Assembly: GCF_041903755.1 (NCBI RefSeq)
Contig: NZ_JBBWVE010000002.1
Span: 1 to 64,000 of the forward strand
Length of the DNA: 64,000 nt
Direction: 5' to 3'
From: Thiocapsa roseilacustris
Lineage (GTDB): Bacteria > Pseudomonadota > Gammaproteobacteria > Chromatiales > Chromatiaceae
A program made the translations under genes and the position numbers. The notes under the pieces were generated by a model. The model did no database searches and was not told the origin of the DNA. It was given only the letters and a program-made list of their open reading frames with translations. Positions within the stretch are counted from its first letter, which is position 1, and the number at the start of each line of letters is the position of its first letter. Positions 1 to 8,898 of the stretch are shown here, piece after piece.

Positions 1-26
1 AACCCCGAGCCCCGAGCCCCGAACCC

Positions 27-3000
27 CTAAACCGCCGACGGCGCCTGCTTGACCCCCGCACGACCGCTGAACAGCTCGAGATCGGACCGAACGAGCGCCC
101 AACATGGCGTGCCGAGCTCCTCCTTTGGCCCGATCACCTCAACCTTCAGGAAGAGATCGGGCTCCTCCAGATAGACGCAGAGCCGCAGCTCGATCGGCCG
201 ATCGTCTGCAGTGTGTGCGGCGTACAGCTCCAGGGTCAGATCGAAGGCGTTGCTCGACAGACGCGGCCGTCCGGTCTCGACGCGGACGAGTCCGCAATTC
301 GGCTCGGCACAACGGCGGCGCAAGGCAAAGCCTAACTCCCGATCGCAGAAGACGCAGAGTGCGCGCTCGACCTCGGCGAGGCGACGCTGCGCCTCTCTGA
401 GGCGATGAGGGTAGGGGACCTCGTCGCGGATCTCGTCGCGCAGCACGCGTCTGAGCCGATCGAACGCCTTCGGCAGTGTTCCGCTGTGAAACCCACGGCG
501 GAGCATCCCGCGCATGGTCTCGCCGTGGCTGCCAATCACGGCCGGCTCGATCGGCGTGCTCGTCAGATCCGATCGACGCACCGCCTCGATCCGGGTGGGG
601 TCATGTCCGACCGGGTTCGCGCTCGCGTGATTGGCTGCATAGATTCTCCGATTCTCTTTGAGCTCCCAAACCAGGAAACCGGCTAGGCCCGGCAACAAGA
701 GGATGGTTAGGGTCACGAAGGGGTATGCAATCAGCTTCGGCAGGAAGGGCTCCGTCAGTGCAACCAACAGCCCGGTGAGCGCCGGCAGGAAGGGCAACAT
801 CAGCTTGTGCGCGATGGTAACCAACGGGAAATGCTTGATCGGATTGATTTGCGGTTCCACCAGCACGGTCACGTAAAACTGGATCACGGCCTCGGTGAAA
901 TTCCAAATCGGAGCAAACAAGGACTTGACGACAAGTGCGAGCCGCGACTCTCCGAGCTGATGGCTCAGCAGCTCCTCGATCCGATGCAGCCCCTGCTCGA
1001 AGCGACGCGTCACCTCCTTGAAGAAATGGAGCAGCTCGCGAACCAGCCCGATGACCAGGGTCTGGTTCAGTCGACGCAGCATCTGCCATGCCGTACTCGC
1101 GAGATTGTCGAGCAAGCGTCGACCCGCCGGCGTGTTGCGCGCGAGCGTGCCGATCGCAAAGGCCGGGATCAGCAAGGATAGACCGTAATCGATCTCCACC
1201 TCGTCGACCAGCAGACCAATTCCCACGAACGGGAGCACCACCAGCAAGCCGATGAACAGCGGCTGGACGAGGTTACGATCCAGTCCGCGGATGATGCTCA
1301 TCGACAGGAGTCTTGCGACGGGCGTCCAGCGCAGCAGCCTGCGCACCCCGTCGAACAGCAGCAAACGGACCGTCCAAGAGAGGACGCGCCAGATCGTCTT
1401 GGCGATCGCACGCCCGACGTGGGTGTAGGCGAACGCATTGATCAACAGGGCGAGCAGCAGCACGAGCCAGAAGGGTGCCAAATGGACCGAGCTCCCCTCC
1501 GGCGCGATCAGGCCGGCCAGGATGTCGAGCGTCTTGAGTCCCAGGAAGGCGAGGCCGGTCGGCAGGATGAGATGGCGCAGGATCAACCGCCCCCGCGGCG
1601 TGCCGAACAAGGGTGCGCCGAGCTGCTGTAGCCCTTTGACGTAGAATTCGCCCGGCTTGTAAACGCCGGGCAGCGTCCTGGCGGCGATTCGATCGAAATG
1701 CGCCAAGCGGTCGCCGTGGCGAATCTCCTCGAGGGTCGGGTCGGGCAAGCGCAGGATGTTGCGTGCGACGATATCGCGCACGTCGGTGAACTTCAGATGC
1801 CGGCGGTGCTGGATGACGTCGAGCAGCTCCTCGCGCATCTTGTGGGCCGCGACCCGCTCGCGATGGTTGGTCGGGTTGAAGCCGGCCTCCTCGAGAGAAG
1901 CGCGAAGGTGGGGTCTGAGCTGGCCGGCGAGTCGGGTGGAAAGCTGCTCGGAGAGTCGCTTCAAGGGAACCGAGAACCGCTCGACCTCGCGGGTAGGCCA
2001 CTCGATCTGCTCGAGCCGGATCGATGCGATCTCGAGCGCTCGCAGCGCTTTGAGCTGTGCCTGAAAGGGCAGGATCTGTCGAAGCTGGACCTTGCCGCCG
2101 CTCGTTGCCCATTTGAAGGGGCGCAGGCGGTAGTAAGTCGTACGGCTCTCTAGCAAAGCGCGTTCCAGGTTGCGAAGAATCAAATAAGCCGAGCGTGCCG
2201 AGCCGGAGCGCATCACCTCTTCGCCCAGGAGCGCCGTCAAGGCCGCCAACTCGCTTGCCGTGCCCGGGCTCAGCTTCGAGTTGGCAGCGATGAGTGCCGC
2301 CAAGGCGCTCTCGGCGGCAGCGGCACGTTGGGCGAGGATCCCGTGGACGGCGTCGCGGGCATTCGAGCAGGGTACGCCCATGCCGGTGAAGCGTCGCCGG
2401 GCCAAGGACAGGTTGACGAGTGCGGCGGCATAATGATCATCGAGCTCGGCGCGCTGTGCCTTGCGCACGGCATCGGCGAACAAGGCCAGATGCAGATCCA
2501 GCCGGATCCCGCGGGATCCTGCGGTGGATCCTCGACGGCTCAGCAGCGTCGGGATGGCCAGCAGTCCGTCCAGAAGCGGGCCGAGCGGTGTAATGACGAT
2601 GTCCCGGAGCGCCGTTCGCCAGTCCCGACGCCCTAGTTGAGAGGCTTCGTGCAGGACCGCGCGACAGCGTGTCTCGATCTCGTCGACGGGGGACGCGAGC
2701 GTCGCATCGGCGGCGTTCGGCATTGCGGGCTCATCCGGGAAGCGCGGCGCTTCGTGGCTCTCCTGGGCGGCGATCGCGCGCGCGAAATCCGGGTCCGAGT
2801 CACCGTAGGGCAGGCCCGACGGGAGAAGCGGCAGATACTCGGGCACGCCGCAGCGGTGATCCGGGCGGGTATGTTCAAGCAAACGCGGCAGCCGCCCTCC
2901 CTGCAACGATCCAGGGAGGTCCAGCCCACTCTCGAGGAGCCACAGATCGAGCGCATGCCAGTCGCGGATTGTCGGAAAGAAGAAACCGCGGGCGCCCGGT

Positions 3001-3569
3001 GAGAAATAGCGCAACCGGGCGATCAGGGCGACGAAGCTGCGGCAAATAAAGGCGTCGCCGATACCCGTGGGGGCGACCCCGTCGCGCGTCATAATTTCGC
3101 GCACCTCGGCCAAGGCCAGCGGGCCGATCCGGCGGCTCAGACCGATCGGGCCGAACGAATCCCCATCGAGATTGTCGTCCCGGGCGGTCTGCCAAGCGCG
3201 TGCGACCTCCGCCTCGAAACGCCGCGCCCAATAGTCGCGCAGCAGCCTCGTAAAGCCGACGCGGTCGAGTCGCTGCTCGGGCGGGATGGGCAGGAGGATG
3301 ACATAGTCGGGCAGGTTGAGCCCCTCGATGACCGCCAGCGCTTCCGGATTCTCCGATTCAAGGCCCGTCAGAAAGGCCGTGGAGGGCATCAGGTAATAGG
3401 CGAGCTCGGGGATCGAGATGTCTCGCGCCGCGGCCGCCAGATGGTCCGTGATCAGGCGTTCCATGGCCCTGGGGTGGAACAGGAAGACGCCTTCGGCCGG
3501 TTTGAGGACGCGCCCGCGGAAGAGCTTCGCGGTGGTCTCGGCGTTGGCGGAGGGAGTGAGGTCAGACAC
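27..3569 (-). CDS. Large multi-pass membrane protein of unknown function
   Basis: This 1180-residue protein is not recognised. The N-terminal two thirds (about residues 1-660) look soluble and helical. Residues about 665-990 hold several hydrophobic stretches spaced like membrane helices, broken by amphipathic arginine-rich segments. After the last hydrophobic block comes a soluble tail with a CxxC...C...C cluster (CVFC, then RRRC and PNC, near residues 1090-1115) that could bind zinc. The start is GTG with no strong ribosome binding site, so a start further in is possible. The gene stands alone, divergent from nothing obvious, and its product may sit in the inner membrane with a cytoplasmic zinc-ribbon-like domain. 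That location is inferred from composition only. Confidence 0.6.
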   Translation of the reverse strand: MSDLTPSANAETTAKLFRGRVLKPAEGVFLFHPRAMERLITDHLAAAARDISIPELAYYLMPSTAFLTGLESENPEALAVIEGLNLPDYVILLPIPPEQRLDRVGFTRLLRDYWARRFEAEVARAWQTARDDNLDGDSFGPIGLSRRIGPLALAEVREIMTRDGVAPTGIGDAFICRSFVALIARLRYFSPGARGFFFPTIRDWHALDLWLLESGLDLPGSLQGGRLPRLLEHTRPDHRCGVPEYLPLLPSGLPYGDSDPDFARAIAAQESHEAPRFPDEPAMPNAADATLASPVDEIETRCRAVLHEASQLGRRDWRTALRDIVITPLGPLLDGLLAIPTLLSRRGSTAGSRGIRLDLHLALFADAVRKAQRAELDDHYAAALVNLSLARRRFTGMGVPCSNARDAVHGILAQRAAAAESALAALIAANSKLSPGTASELAALTALLGEEVMRSGSARSAYLILRNLERALLESRTTYYRLRPFKWATSGGKVQLRQILPFQAQLKALRALEIASIRLEQIEWPTREVERFSVPLKRLSEQLSTRLAGQLRPHLRASLEEAGFNPTNHRERVAAHKMREELLDVIQHRRHLKFTDVRDIVARNILRLPDPTLEEIRHGDRLAHFDRIAARTLPGVYKPGEFYVKGLQQLGAPLFGTPRGRLILRHLILPTGLAFLGLKTLDILAGLIAPEGSSVHLAPFWLVLLLALLINAFAYTHVGRAIAKTIWRVLSWTVRLLLFDGVRRLLRWTPVARLLSMSIIRGLDRNLVQPLFIGLLVVLPFVGIGLLVDEVEIDYGLSLLIPAFAIGTLARNTPAGRRLLDNLASTAWQMLRRLNQTLVIGLVRELLHFFKEVTRRFEQGLHRIEELLSHQLGESRLALVVKSLFAPIWNFTEAVIQFYVTVLVEPQINPIKHFPLVTIAHKLMLPFLPALTGLLVALTEPFLPKLIAYPFVTLTILLLPGLAGFLVWELKENRRIYAANHASANPVGHDPTRIEAVRRSDLTSTPIEPAVIGSHGETMRGMLRRGFHSGTLPKAFDRLRRVLRDEIRDEVPYPHRLREAQRRLAEVERALCVFCDRELGFALRRRCAEPNCGLVRVETGRPRLSSNAFDLTLELYAAHTADDRPIELRLCVYLEEPDLFLKVEVIGPKEELGTPCWALVRSDLELFSGRAGVKQAPSAV

Positions 3570-3752
3570 GGGGCTCGCGATGCTGAGTCGAAGGGGTCGG
3601 CATGTTGGGGCGCGCGCGGTCTGCCGGCACGGCGATGGACCCGGCTCGGCCCCCGCACCCTATCGTAATTCCATTAGCTGGAATAAGGAAACCGAACGAT
3701 CCGCTGCCCCGAGCCCTGATGGCGTCTTCGCGGCTCGGTGCAGCAGGGGTGA

Positions 3753-5048
3753 CTAGGCTCTAGCCGGCGTTGGCCCATCGTTCTCGAGGATGCCGGTTTC
3801 CCCTTCGCTCTTGGCGATGATGACGGCACCGCAGGAATCGCTGAAGACGTTGACCGAGGTGCGCATCATGTCGAGGATTCGATCGACCGCCAGGATCAGG
3901 CCGATCCCTTCCAACGGCAGGCCGACCGCGGTCAGGATGATGGCGATGGCGACAAGGCTGGCGGCCGGGATGCCGGCGACACCGATCGAGGTCAGAAGTG
4001 CGAGGATCACGATCAGGATCTGGGTCGAGAATCCCAATTCGATCCCGTACGCCTGGGCGATGAACATGACGGCGACGCATTCATAGAGCGCTGTCCCATC
4101 CATGTTCACGGTCGCACCCAAGGGCAGCACGAAGCTCGAGGTCCGATTCGAGACCCCGGCGTTCTTCTCGACACATTCCATGGTGATCGGAAGCGTTGCG
4201 GAGGAGGATGCGGTCGAGAAGGCCGTCAGCAAGGCGGCGCCCATGGCGCGATAGTGACGGCTTGGCTTCACCCCGCCGATGAACAAGAGCAGCAACGGCA
4301 GGGTGACGAAGAAATGGATGCCGAGCGCGATCACGACGCTGAGGAAGAAGAGCGCGAGCGGTCCGAATGCCTCCAAGCCGGTGTCAGTGACCGTTTTGGC
4401 GACCAGTGCGAAGACCCCGATGGGCGCGAAGCGCATCACCAGCTCGGTGATCTTCATCATCACCTCGAAGACGCCGTTCCAGAAGTCGAGCTGTGTTTGC
4501 GCATAATTGCCGTTCAGGCGGGTGATGAAGAAGCCGTAGAGCAGGCTGAAGAAGATCAGTCCGAGCATCTGCCCCGCTGCCGCTGCCGCAACGACGTTGG
4601 TCGGCACCATGCGCAGAAAGATCTCGACGATGTCGGTGGCGCCCTTGTCGGCGAACTGGGCCTCGAGATCGTCCTTGCTGGCCGACAGCCCGAAGACCTC
4701 CTCGGCCGAGCCTTCCACGACACCGGGCTGAATGATGTTGACGACGAGCAATCCCACCAGGATGGCAAACAGGCTCGTCATCGCGTAGTAGCCGATCGTC
4801 TTGCCCCCGAGACGCCCGAGATTGCTCGAGTCGCCGATTCCGGCGACCCCGACGATGATCGAAGACACGATCAGGGGTACAATCAACATCTTCAGGGCAT
4901 TGAGGAAAAGCTCGCCCAGAAAGGCGAAGATCCCGTACAGGGTGACCCCGAAGAGTCCGGTTTCGCGCTCGATCAGCAACCCGATGACGATCGCCAGCAC
5001 AAGGGCGATCAGGATCTGCCAGTGGAGCTTCATTTTGAGAACCGACAT
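3753..5048 (-). CDS. Dicarboxylate/acidic amino acid:cation symporter (DAACS family)
   Basis: Inner-membrane secondary transporter of the GltP/DctA family, 431 residues. Family signatures are visible: the serine-rich SSSATLP stretch of hairpin 1, the NMDGTALYE motif, and a C-terminal substrate-binding helix DRILDMMRTSVNV. The arginine in MMRTS corresponds to the residue that recognises the side-chain carboxylate in glutamate/aspartate carriers of this fold, so an acidic amino acid or C4-dicarboxylate is likely. The start at 5048 was chosen over one 23 codons upstream because GGAGACG lies at a normal distance before it and the protein then begins at the usual MKLHWQI region. It is transcribed alone. 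Confidence 0.9.
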   Translation of the reverse strand: MSVLKMKLHWQILIALVLAIVIGLLIERETGLFGVTLYGIFAFLGELFLNALKMLIVPLIVSSIIVGVAGIGDSSNLGRLGGKTIGYYAMTSLFAILVGLLVVNIIQPGVVEGSAEEVFGLSASKDDLEAQFADKGATDIVEIFLRMVPTNVVAAAAAGQMLGLIFFSLLYGFFITRLNGNYAQTQLDFWNGVFEVMMKITELVMRFAPIGVFALVAKTVTDTGLEAFGPLALFFLSVVIALGIHFFVTLPLLLLFIGGVKPSRHYRAMGAALLTAFSTASSSATLPITMECVEKNAGVSNRTSSFVLPLGATVNMDGTALYECVAVMFIAQAYGIELGFSTQILIVILALLTSIGVAGIPAASLVAIAIILTAVGLPLEGIGLILAVDRILDMMRTSVNVFSDSCGAVIIAKSEGETGILENDGPTPARA

Positions 5049-5275
5049 CGACGTCTCCGAATGGCTCTGAGGTGGTCTGTCGCGGGTCGCCGCGCCTGTG
5101 ACCGCCGGATCTCGCATCCGCGCGGAAGAGCTCGGCGATCTCTATTCGCCGAAGGTCGAGCCGGCTCGGCGTGCTCGAGGGGCTTTCGGACAACTGCGGA
5201 TACGGGCGCATCTTATGCCGTACGCCGTGCCGAGACCAGACCGTCACAGCACACAGAGAGCGAACATCGTCAGCC

Positions 5276-5611
5276 ATGCACTATCGCGTCTTCTACTTAT
5301 TCGAGCGTTCCGGGGAGTCGGTCTCGTCCGCGAGTGGACTGGAGGTAAGCAGCCGTGAGATTCGCGAGCAACTGCTGCCTCGCCTGCGCCATGCCGACGA
5401 CTATATCGGGATCATCGATCACGCCGACAACACCCTGCAGATCCTTCGCGAGGTGGGGTCCATCCGTTATTGGGTCGAGCTGCCGATCGATGCGGCCAGG
5501 GCATCTTACGGTCGGCACATGGATTTCGACGAGGTGGATCAACTCATTCGGGAGCTGCCGTCGGTCTTCGATCGCGAAGCCATTCCCGGACTTGAATACC
5601 GCCCTTGGTGA
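5276..5611 (+). CDS. Conserved hypothetical protein, 111 residues
   Basis: Small soluble acidic protein beginning MHYRVFYLFERSG. No family is recognised. The sequence alternates short strands and helices, with DDYIGIIDHADNTLQIL and RYWVELPID suggesting a compact alpha/beta fold; there is no signal peptide or membrane segment. The start used here is the methionine just before the conserved-looking region; the frame is open 35 codons further upstream. It lies 6 bases before the DUF4870-like membrane protein and probably shares its transcript. It diverges from the symporter gene across about 230 bases. Confidence 0.6.
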   Translation: MHYRVFYLFERSGESVSSASGLEVSSREIREQLLPRLRHADDYIGIIDHADNTLQILREVGSIRYWVELPIDAARASYGRHMDFDEVDQLIRELPSVFDREAIPGLEYRPW

Positions 5612-5617
5612 GCACTA

Positions 5618-5986
5618 ATGGATGAATCGACTCGCAACCTTCAATCCGTTTCGGCTCGTCCCGAAACGACCGATCCACTCAAGAACACGACCGGCTTCGT
5701 CTATCTTCTGCAGGCCCTGTCGTTCGTCTTGGGCGTGACCTCCGTCATCGGCGTCGTTGTCAACTATCTGCGCCTCGCCAAGGTGCGGGGTACCTGGCTG
5801 GAATCCCATTTTGTCTGGCAGATCCGAACCTTTTGGTTTCAGCTCCTCTGGGGCCTCGTCGGTATGGTCACCAGCGTTTTTTTGATCGGTTTTCTGATCT
5901 GGGGAATTGTCTACTTTTGGACGCTCTATCGCGTGGTCAAGGGGTGGCTGAATCTCGCGGAGGAGCGGCCGATGTATGCGGACTGA
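5618..5986 (+). CDS. DUF4870-family small membrane protein
   Basis: A 122-residue protein with a polar N-terminus of about 25 residues and then three hydrophobic helices. The pattern NYLRLAKVRGTWLESHF.WQIRTFW after the first helix is typical of the DUF4870 family of bacterial inner-membrane proteins, whose role is unknown. The last segment ends in a short polar tail (NLAEERPMYAD). It follows the preceding hypothetical gene by 6 bases, so the two are probably co-transcribed. Downstream lies an 80-bp palindromic dispersed repeat and then convergent genes. Confidence 0.75.
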   Translation: MDESTRNLQSVSARPETTDPLKNTTGFVYLLQALSFVLGVTSVIGVVVNYLRLAKVRGTWLESHFVWQIRTFWFQLLWGLVGMVTSVFLIGFLIWGIVYFWTLYRVVKGWLNLAEERPMYAD

Positions 5987-6066
5987 ACCGCGTCTCGGGA
6001 GAATCCTGCACTTTTGTCGCGTGCTGTCGGCTCCGCGTCCGCCAATTGGCGTCAAAGTTCCATATC

Positions 6067-6142
6067 GTAGGTTGTGCTGACGATAGGAGGCACCACTTGC
6101 GCCGACGGTTGGTTGTGCCTCGCACGGCTCGGCACAACCTAC
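6067..6142. repeat. 76-bp palindromic dispersed repeat, copy 1
   Basis: The outer arms GTAGGTTGTGC and GCACAACCTAC are inverted repeats, and a second inner pair (GGTTGTGCC / GGCACAAC) can form a nested hairpin. The same element recurs at 21290-21365 (opposite orientation), 25977-26053 and 29168-29244. It lies in the gap after the DUF4870 gene. It is probably a REP- or MITE-like non-autonomous element. Confidence 0.85.
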
Positions 6143-6258
6143 GCCTACGCCATTGGTATAAGGGTTCCCGGAATTCGCCTAACCATCGCGTGAATCTAGG
6201 CTTTCACCGCTCCGATCCGCGAAGCGGCCGCGCCTATGGCAAGGCCCGTTGAGGTGGT

Positions 6259-6444
6259 TCAGCGCACCGCCATGATCAGCAGCACGACCAGCGCGACGAC
6301 CGCCCCGAGCGGCAGGATCGCCGCCTGCCAGTCCCCCTTTCCAGCCTTTGGTCCGTTCTCCTGCCAGTGTTTGTAGGCTGGCCAGAGATAAAACAACATC
6401 AAGATAAGCACCGCCGCAGCGGCAATCTTCAGTGCAAGCTCCAT
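6259..6444 (-). CDS. Small two-helix membrane protein, 61 residues
   Basis: Starts MELALKIAAAAVLILM and carries two hydrophobic helices (about residues 4-22 and 41-60) joined by a polar loop YKHWQENGPKAGKGDWQ. The start at 6444 is supported by AAGGAGA about 7 bases upstream. The frame is open 28 codons further up, but that stretch overlaps the terminator of the neighbouring yccA-like gene. No family is recognised. It lies downstream of that gene in the same direction but beyond its terminator, so it probably has its own promoter or relies on read-through. Confidence 0.6.
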   Translation of the reverse strand: MELALKIAAAAVLILMLFYLWPAYKHWQENGPKAGKGDWQAAILPLGAVVALVVLLIMAVR

Positions 6445-6486
6445 GGAATCGTCTCCTTGCCCCGAGCGGGGTCGTGTCGGGGCCTC

Positions 6487-6516
6487 AAACAAAAACCCCG
6501 GCACTCGGCCGGGGTT
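6487..6516 (-). terminator. Rho-independent terminator of the yccA-like gene
   Basis: Read on the minus strand, the stem CCCCGGC / GCCGGGG closes a 5-base loop and is followed by TTTTTGTTT. It begins about 20 bases after the stop codon of the YccA-family gene. Confidence 0.85.
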
Positions 6517-6536
6517 CGTACCCTGCAAGGGCCTAA

Positions 6537-7205
6537 TCAGTCGTCGCCCATGATCCCGAGGATTTGGAGCAGGCTGATGAAGATGTTGAAGATGGCGAGG
6601 TAGATCCCGTAGGTCGCCATGATGTAGTTGGTCTCTTCGCCCCGTGCGATCCGGCTGGTATCGAACAGGATGAAGCCGCTCATCAACAGGATAATGGCCG
6701 AGGAGATCGCCAGCGAGAGCGCCGGCATCTGGAGGAACAGGTTCGCCACGATCGCCAGGATCACGACCATCATGCCGGCGAAGATGAATCCGCCCATAAA
6801 GCTGAAGTCACGCTTGCTGGTCAGGGCGTAGCCGGACAGCCCCAGGAAGATCGCCGCGGTTCCACCGAACGCCAAGCCGACGGTCTGCGGGCCGTTCGGA
6901 AGGGCGAGATACATGGACAAGATCGAGCCCAGGCCGAACCCGAGCAGACCGGTGATCAGGAAGATGACACCGATGCCCTTCGATGAGTTGGCCGTGCGCG
7001 GAAGCACGAAGATACCCATCAGCATCGCGACGATCACGGAGACGAGGTACATCCAGCTCGGCACGGCGAGGGCGATCGACACCATCGCGGTGACGGCGCT
7101 GAAGCCCAGCGTAGCGGCGAGCAGCAGATAGGTGTTTTTGAGCACCTTGTTGGTCGAGATGACCGACTGTGAGCTGCGGGGAATGGAAAAATCAGTGTTG
7201 GCCAT
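6537..7205 (-). CDS. Bax inhibitor-1/YccA family membrane protein
   Basis: A 222-residue inner-membrane protein with seven hydrophobic helices after a short polar N-terminus (MANTDFSIPRSSQS...STNKVLKNTYLLL). Helix pattern and the FLGLSGYALTSKRDFSFMGG segment match the YccA/BI-1 family. In E. coli YccA binds and modulates the membrane protease FtsH; family members elsewhere affect ion leak. The start at 7205 was preferred over one 18 codons upstream because homologues begin near MANTD. A clear terminator follows. It is monocistronic, directly upstream (on the other strand) of tRNA-Ser. Confidence 0.9.
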   Translation of the reverse strand: MANTDFSIPRSSQSVISTNKVLKNTYLLLAATLGFSAVTAMVSIALAVPSWMYLVSVIVAMLMGIFVLPRTANSSKGIGVIFLITGLLGFGLGSILSMYLALPNGPQTVGLAFGGTAAIFLGLSGYALTSKRDFSFMGGFIFAGMMVVILAIVANLFLQMPALSLAISSAIILLMSGFILFDTSRIARGEETNYIMATYGIYLAIFNIFISLLQILGIMGDD

Positions 7206-7411
7206 TGGTGTGGTCACTCCGGTTAAGAGATGTTCAAGCTGCCGAGTCAGACTCGGCAAAAAGATCCGAGTTCCTCAAGCATACCGGATGGCGTCGCTCG
7301 CGCAAGCGTCAAGACGGTTGGGTCCGCCGTGGACATGCGGTATCCTTGTAGGGCGTCCGTTGAGAGCGCGATACGCAGCAACGCTGCGGGATTGCGTCGG
7401 GCAGTCGATTC

Positions 7412-7501
7412 GGAGAGGTGGCTGAGCGGTCGAAAGCGGCGGTCTTGAAAACCGTTGAGGGTTCATCCCCTCCGTGGGTTCGAATCCCACCCTCTCCGCC
7501 A
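7412..7501 (+). tRNA. tRNA-Ser (anticodon UGA)
   Basis: The acceptor arms GGAGAGG and CCTCTCC pair, the anticodon stem CGGTC/GACCG-type arm presents TGA in the loop CTTGAAA, a long class II variable arm is present, and the T loop GGTTCGAATCC is intact. Discriminator G is followed by encoded CCA. All parts of a functional serine tRNA are visible. Confidence 0.97.
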
Positions 7502-7756
7502 TGTTATTCAAGTGGTTACCATTCTTTAGCGTCTTCTTCGACCGGTTTCGCCTCTGTCCGTCCCGGAACCCCATCGCCCCGAGACTCCGTGCCCCGGCGT
7601 GACTGCGGGGCGGTTTCCCGATCAGTATCCGGCGCGGCACCGCGTGAAGCCTCGATATATTCGATCAATTCGGGCTAAAAACCGAAGCCCGAGTGCTGCG
7701 CTCAAACGACGCCGATGTTCCGATCGAGATTCCCGGTTGCTGCTTTGTGCCTGCGT

Positions 7757-8425
7757 TCAGCGCTGATCGTCGAGTCCCGTCAGGGACCAAAGTCGGTCGA
7801 TCTGCGCACGCAGCTCCGCGACCTCGGCCTCCAGGGCCTCGATGCGGGTGCTGCGGGTTGGCTCGCCGCTCGACGCCTGTGCGGACTCCGGCATGTCCTC
7901 GAGCTTGGGTCGACCGCAGAGCAGGTGCGCATAGCGCTCCTCGCGCTTGCCGCTCTGGCGCGGCAGCTCGACGACGAGCGGGCGGTCGCGCTCGGCCATG
8001 CCGTGCAGCGTCCCGGTGACCTGCTCGAGATCCTTGAAGTCGGCCAGGCGTGCGGTATTGGTCCGCAGCTCGCCGGTCGTCTGGGGGCCGCGCAGCATCA
8101 GGGCACACAGCAGCGCATGCTCTTCTCGGCTCAGCAGGAAGGTGCCGACGATCTTGTGGTCGTAGCGCTCGGTGCGCCCCGAAAGACTGGCGTAGATGAG
8201 GCCGCGGTCGCGCAATTGGTTGACGACGTGACCGACCTCGCCGGGGGTCATGTTCATGACGGGATGGCGGGCGCTCTTCTGATTGCAGGCGCTGACGAGG
8301 CTGTTGAGGGTCAAGGGGTATTGATCGGGCGTGGTGCGCTGCTTCTCCATGAGGCAGCCGAGGACGCGTGCTTCCGCCGGGGACAGCATGGCATCGGAGG
8401 TGTCGGGGTCGTGCTCGATCGTCAT
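7757..8425 (-). CDS. yceH: YceH family protein (DUF480)
   Basis: A 222-residue protein of the YceH/UPF0502 family, made of two winged-helix-like domains. The N-terminal signature LSPAEARVLGCLMEKQ and the following TPDQYPLTLNSLVSACNQKS are characteristic. The C-terminus (about residues 185-222) is a short coiled coil (RIEALEAEVAELRAQIDRL). The biochemical role is unknown. Its ATG overlaps the stop codon of the Nudix gene upstream (ATGA), so translation is coupled. It is the third gene of a tmcA-Nudix-yceH transcript. Confidence 0.92.
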   Translation of the reverse strand: MTIEHDPDTSDAMLSPAEARVLGCLMEKQRTTPDQYPLTLNSLVSACNQKSARHPVMNMTPGEVGHVVNQLRDRGLIYASLSGRTERYDHKIVGTFLLSREEHALLCALMLRGPQTTGELRTNTARLADFKDLEQVTGTLHGMAERDRPLVVELPRQSGKREERYAHLLCGRPKLEDMPESAQASSGEPTRSTRIEALEAEVAELRAQIDRLWSLTGLDDQR

Positions 8426-8898
8426 GGTAGGCGGTTCTCCGGTGGTCGGTTGACGGACCCGGCGGCCGGGGCCTCGGGCGATTCGCCGATGCGTTGCTCG
8501 GCCCAGTCCAGGACGACGCGCACGCGATCGTTCAGGAGCCTATGAGCCTCTGCTTCGGTGACCCAGCGAAACTCCTGATGTTCGGGAAACCCCAGCTCCG
8601 GGTTGATCCCAAGGGCGACATCGCCGCGCGGTGACTCCGCCAGATAATAACGCGCCACCTTGCCGCGACCGTAGGGAGACGTTTCCACGAAAGAGGTTCC
8701 CCATCGGAAATCCAGGTCGAGCAGCCCCGTTTCTTCGGTGACCTCGCGCCGTGCCGTGTCCAAGGGATCCTCCCCGTGTTTGGTCTCGCCCTTGGGGAAA
8801 TCCCAATAGCTGAAACAACGCAGGATCAGGAAACGCATCTCCAATCCGAAGCGACGGACGGGGACGACGCCGGCGGAGAGGATCTGTCGGCGTTTCAC
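8422..8898 (-). CDS. Nudix hydrolase
   Basis: A 158-residue single-domain Nudix protein. The Nudix box runs from about residue 37 to 60 (GETKHGEDPLDTARREVTEETGLL region), with the REVTEE metal-binding helix intact. The surrounding sequence (WDFPKGE, then EFRWVTEAEA) resembles the diadenosine tetraphosphate hydrolase/MutT-like group, so the substrate is probably a dinucleoside polyphosphate or damaged nucleotide; this is inferred. It starts one base after the tmcA stop and overlaps the yceH start. A proline-rich tail (about 20 residues) is not part of the fold. Confidence 0.88.
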   Translation of the reverse strand: MKRRQILSAGVVPVRRFGLEMRFLILRCFSYWDFPKGETKHGEDPLDTARREVTEETGLLDLDFRWGTSFVETSPYGRGKVARYYLAESPRGDVALGINPELGFPEHQEFRWVTEAEAHRLLNDRVRVVLDWAEQRIGESPEAPAAGSVNRPPENRLP

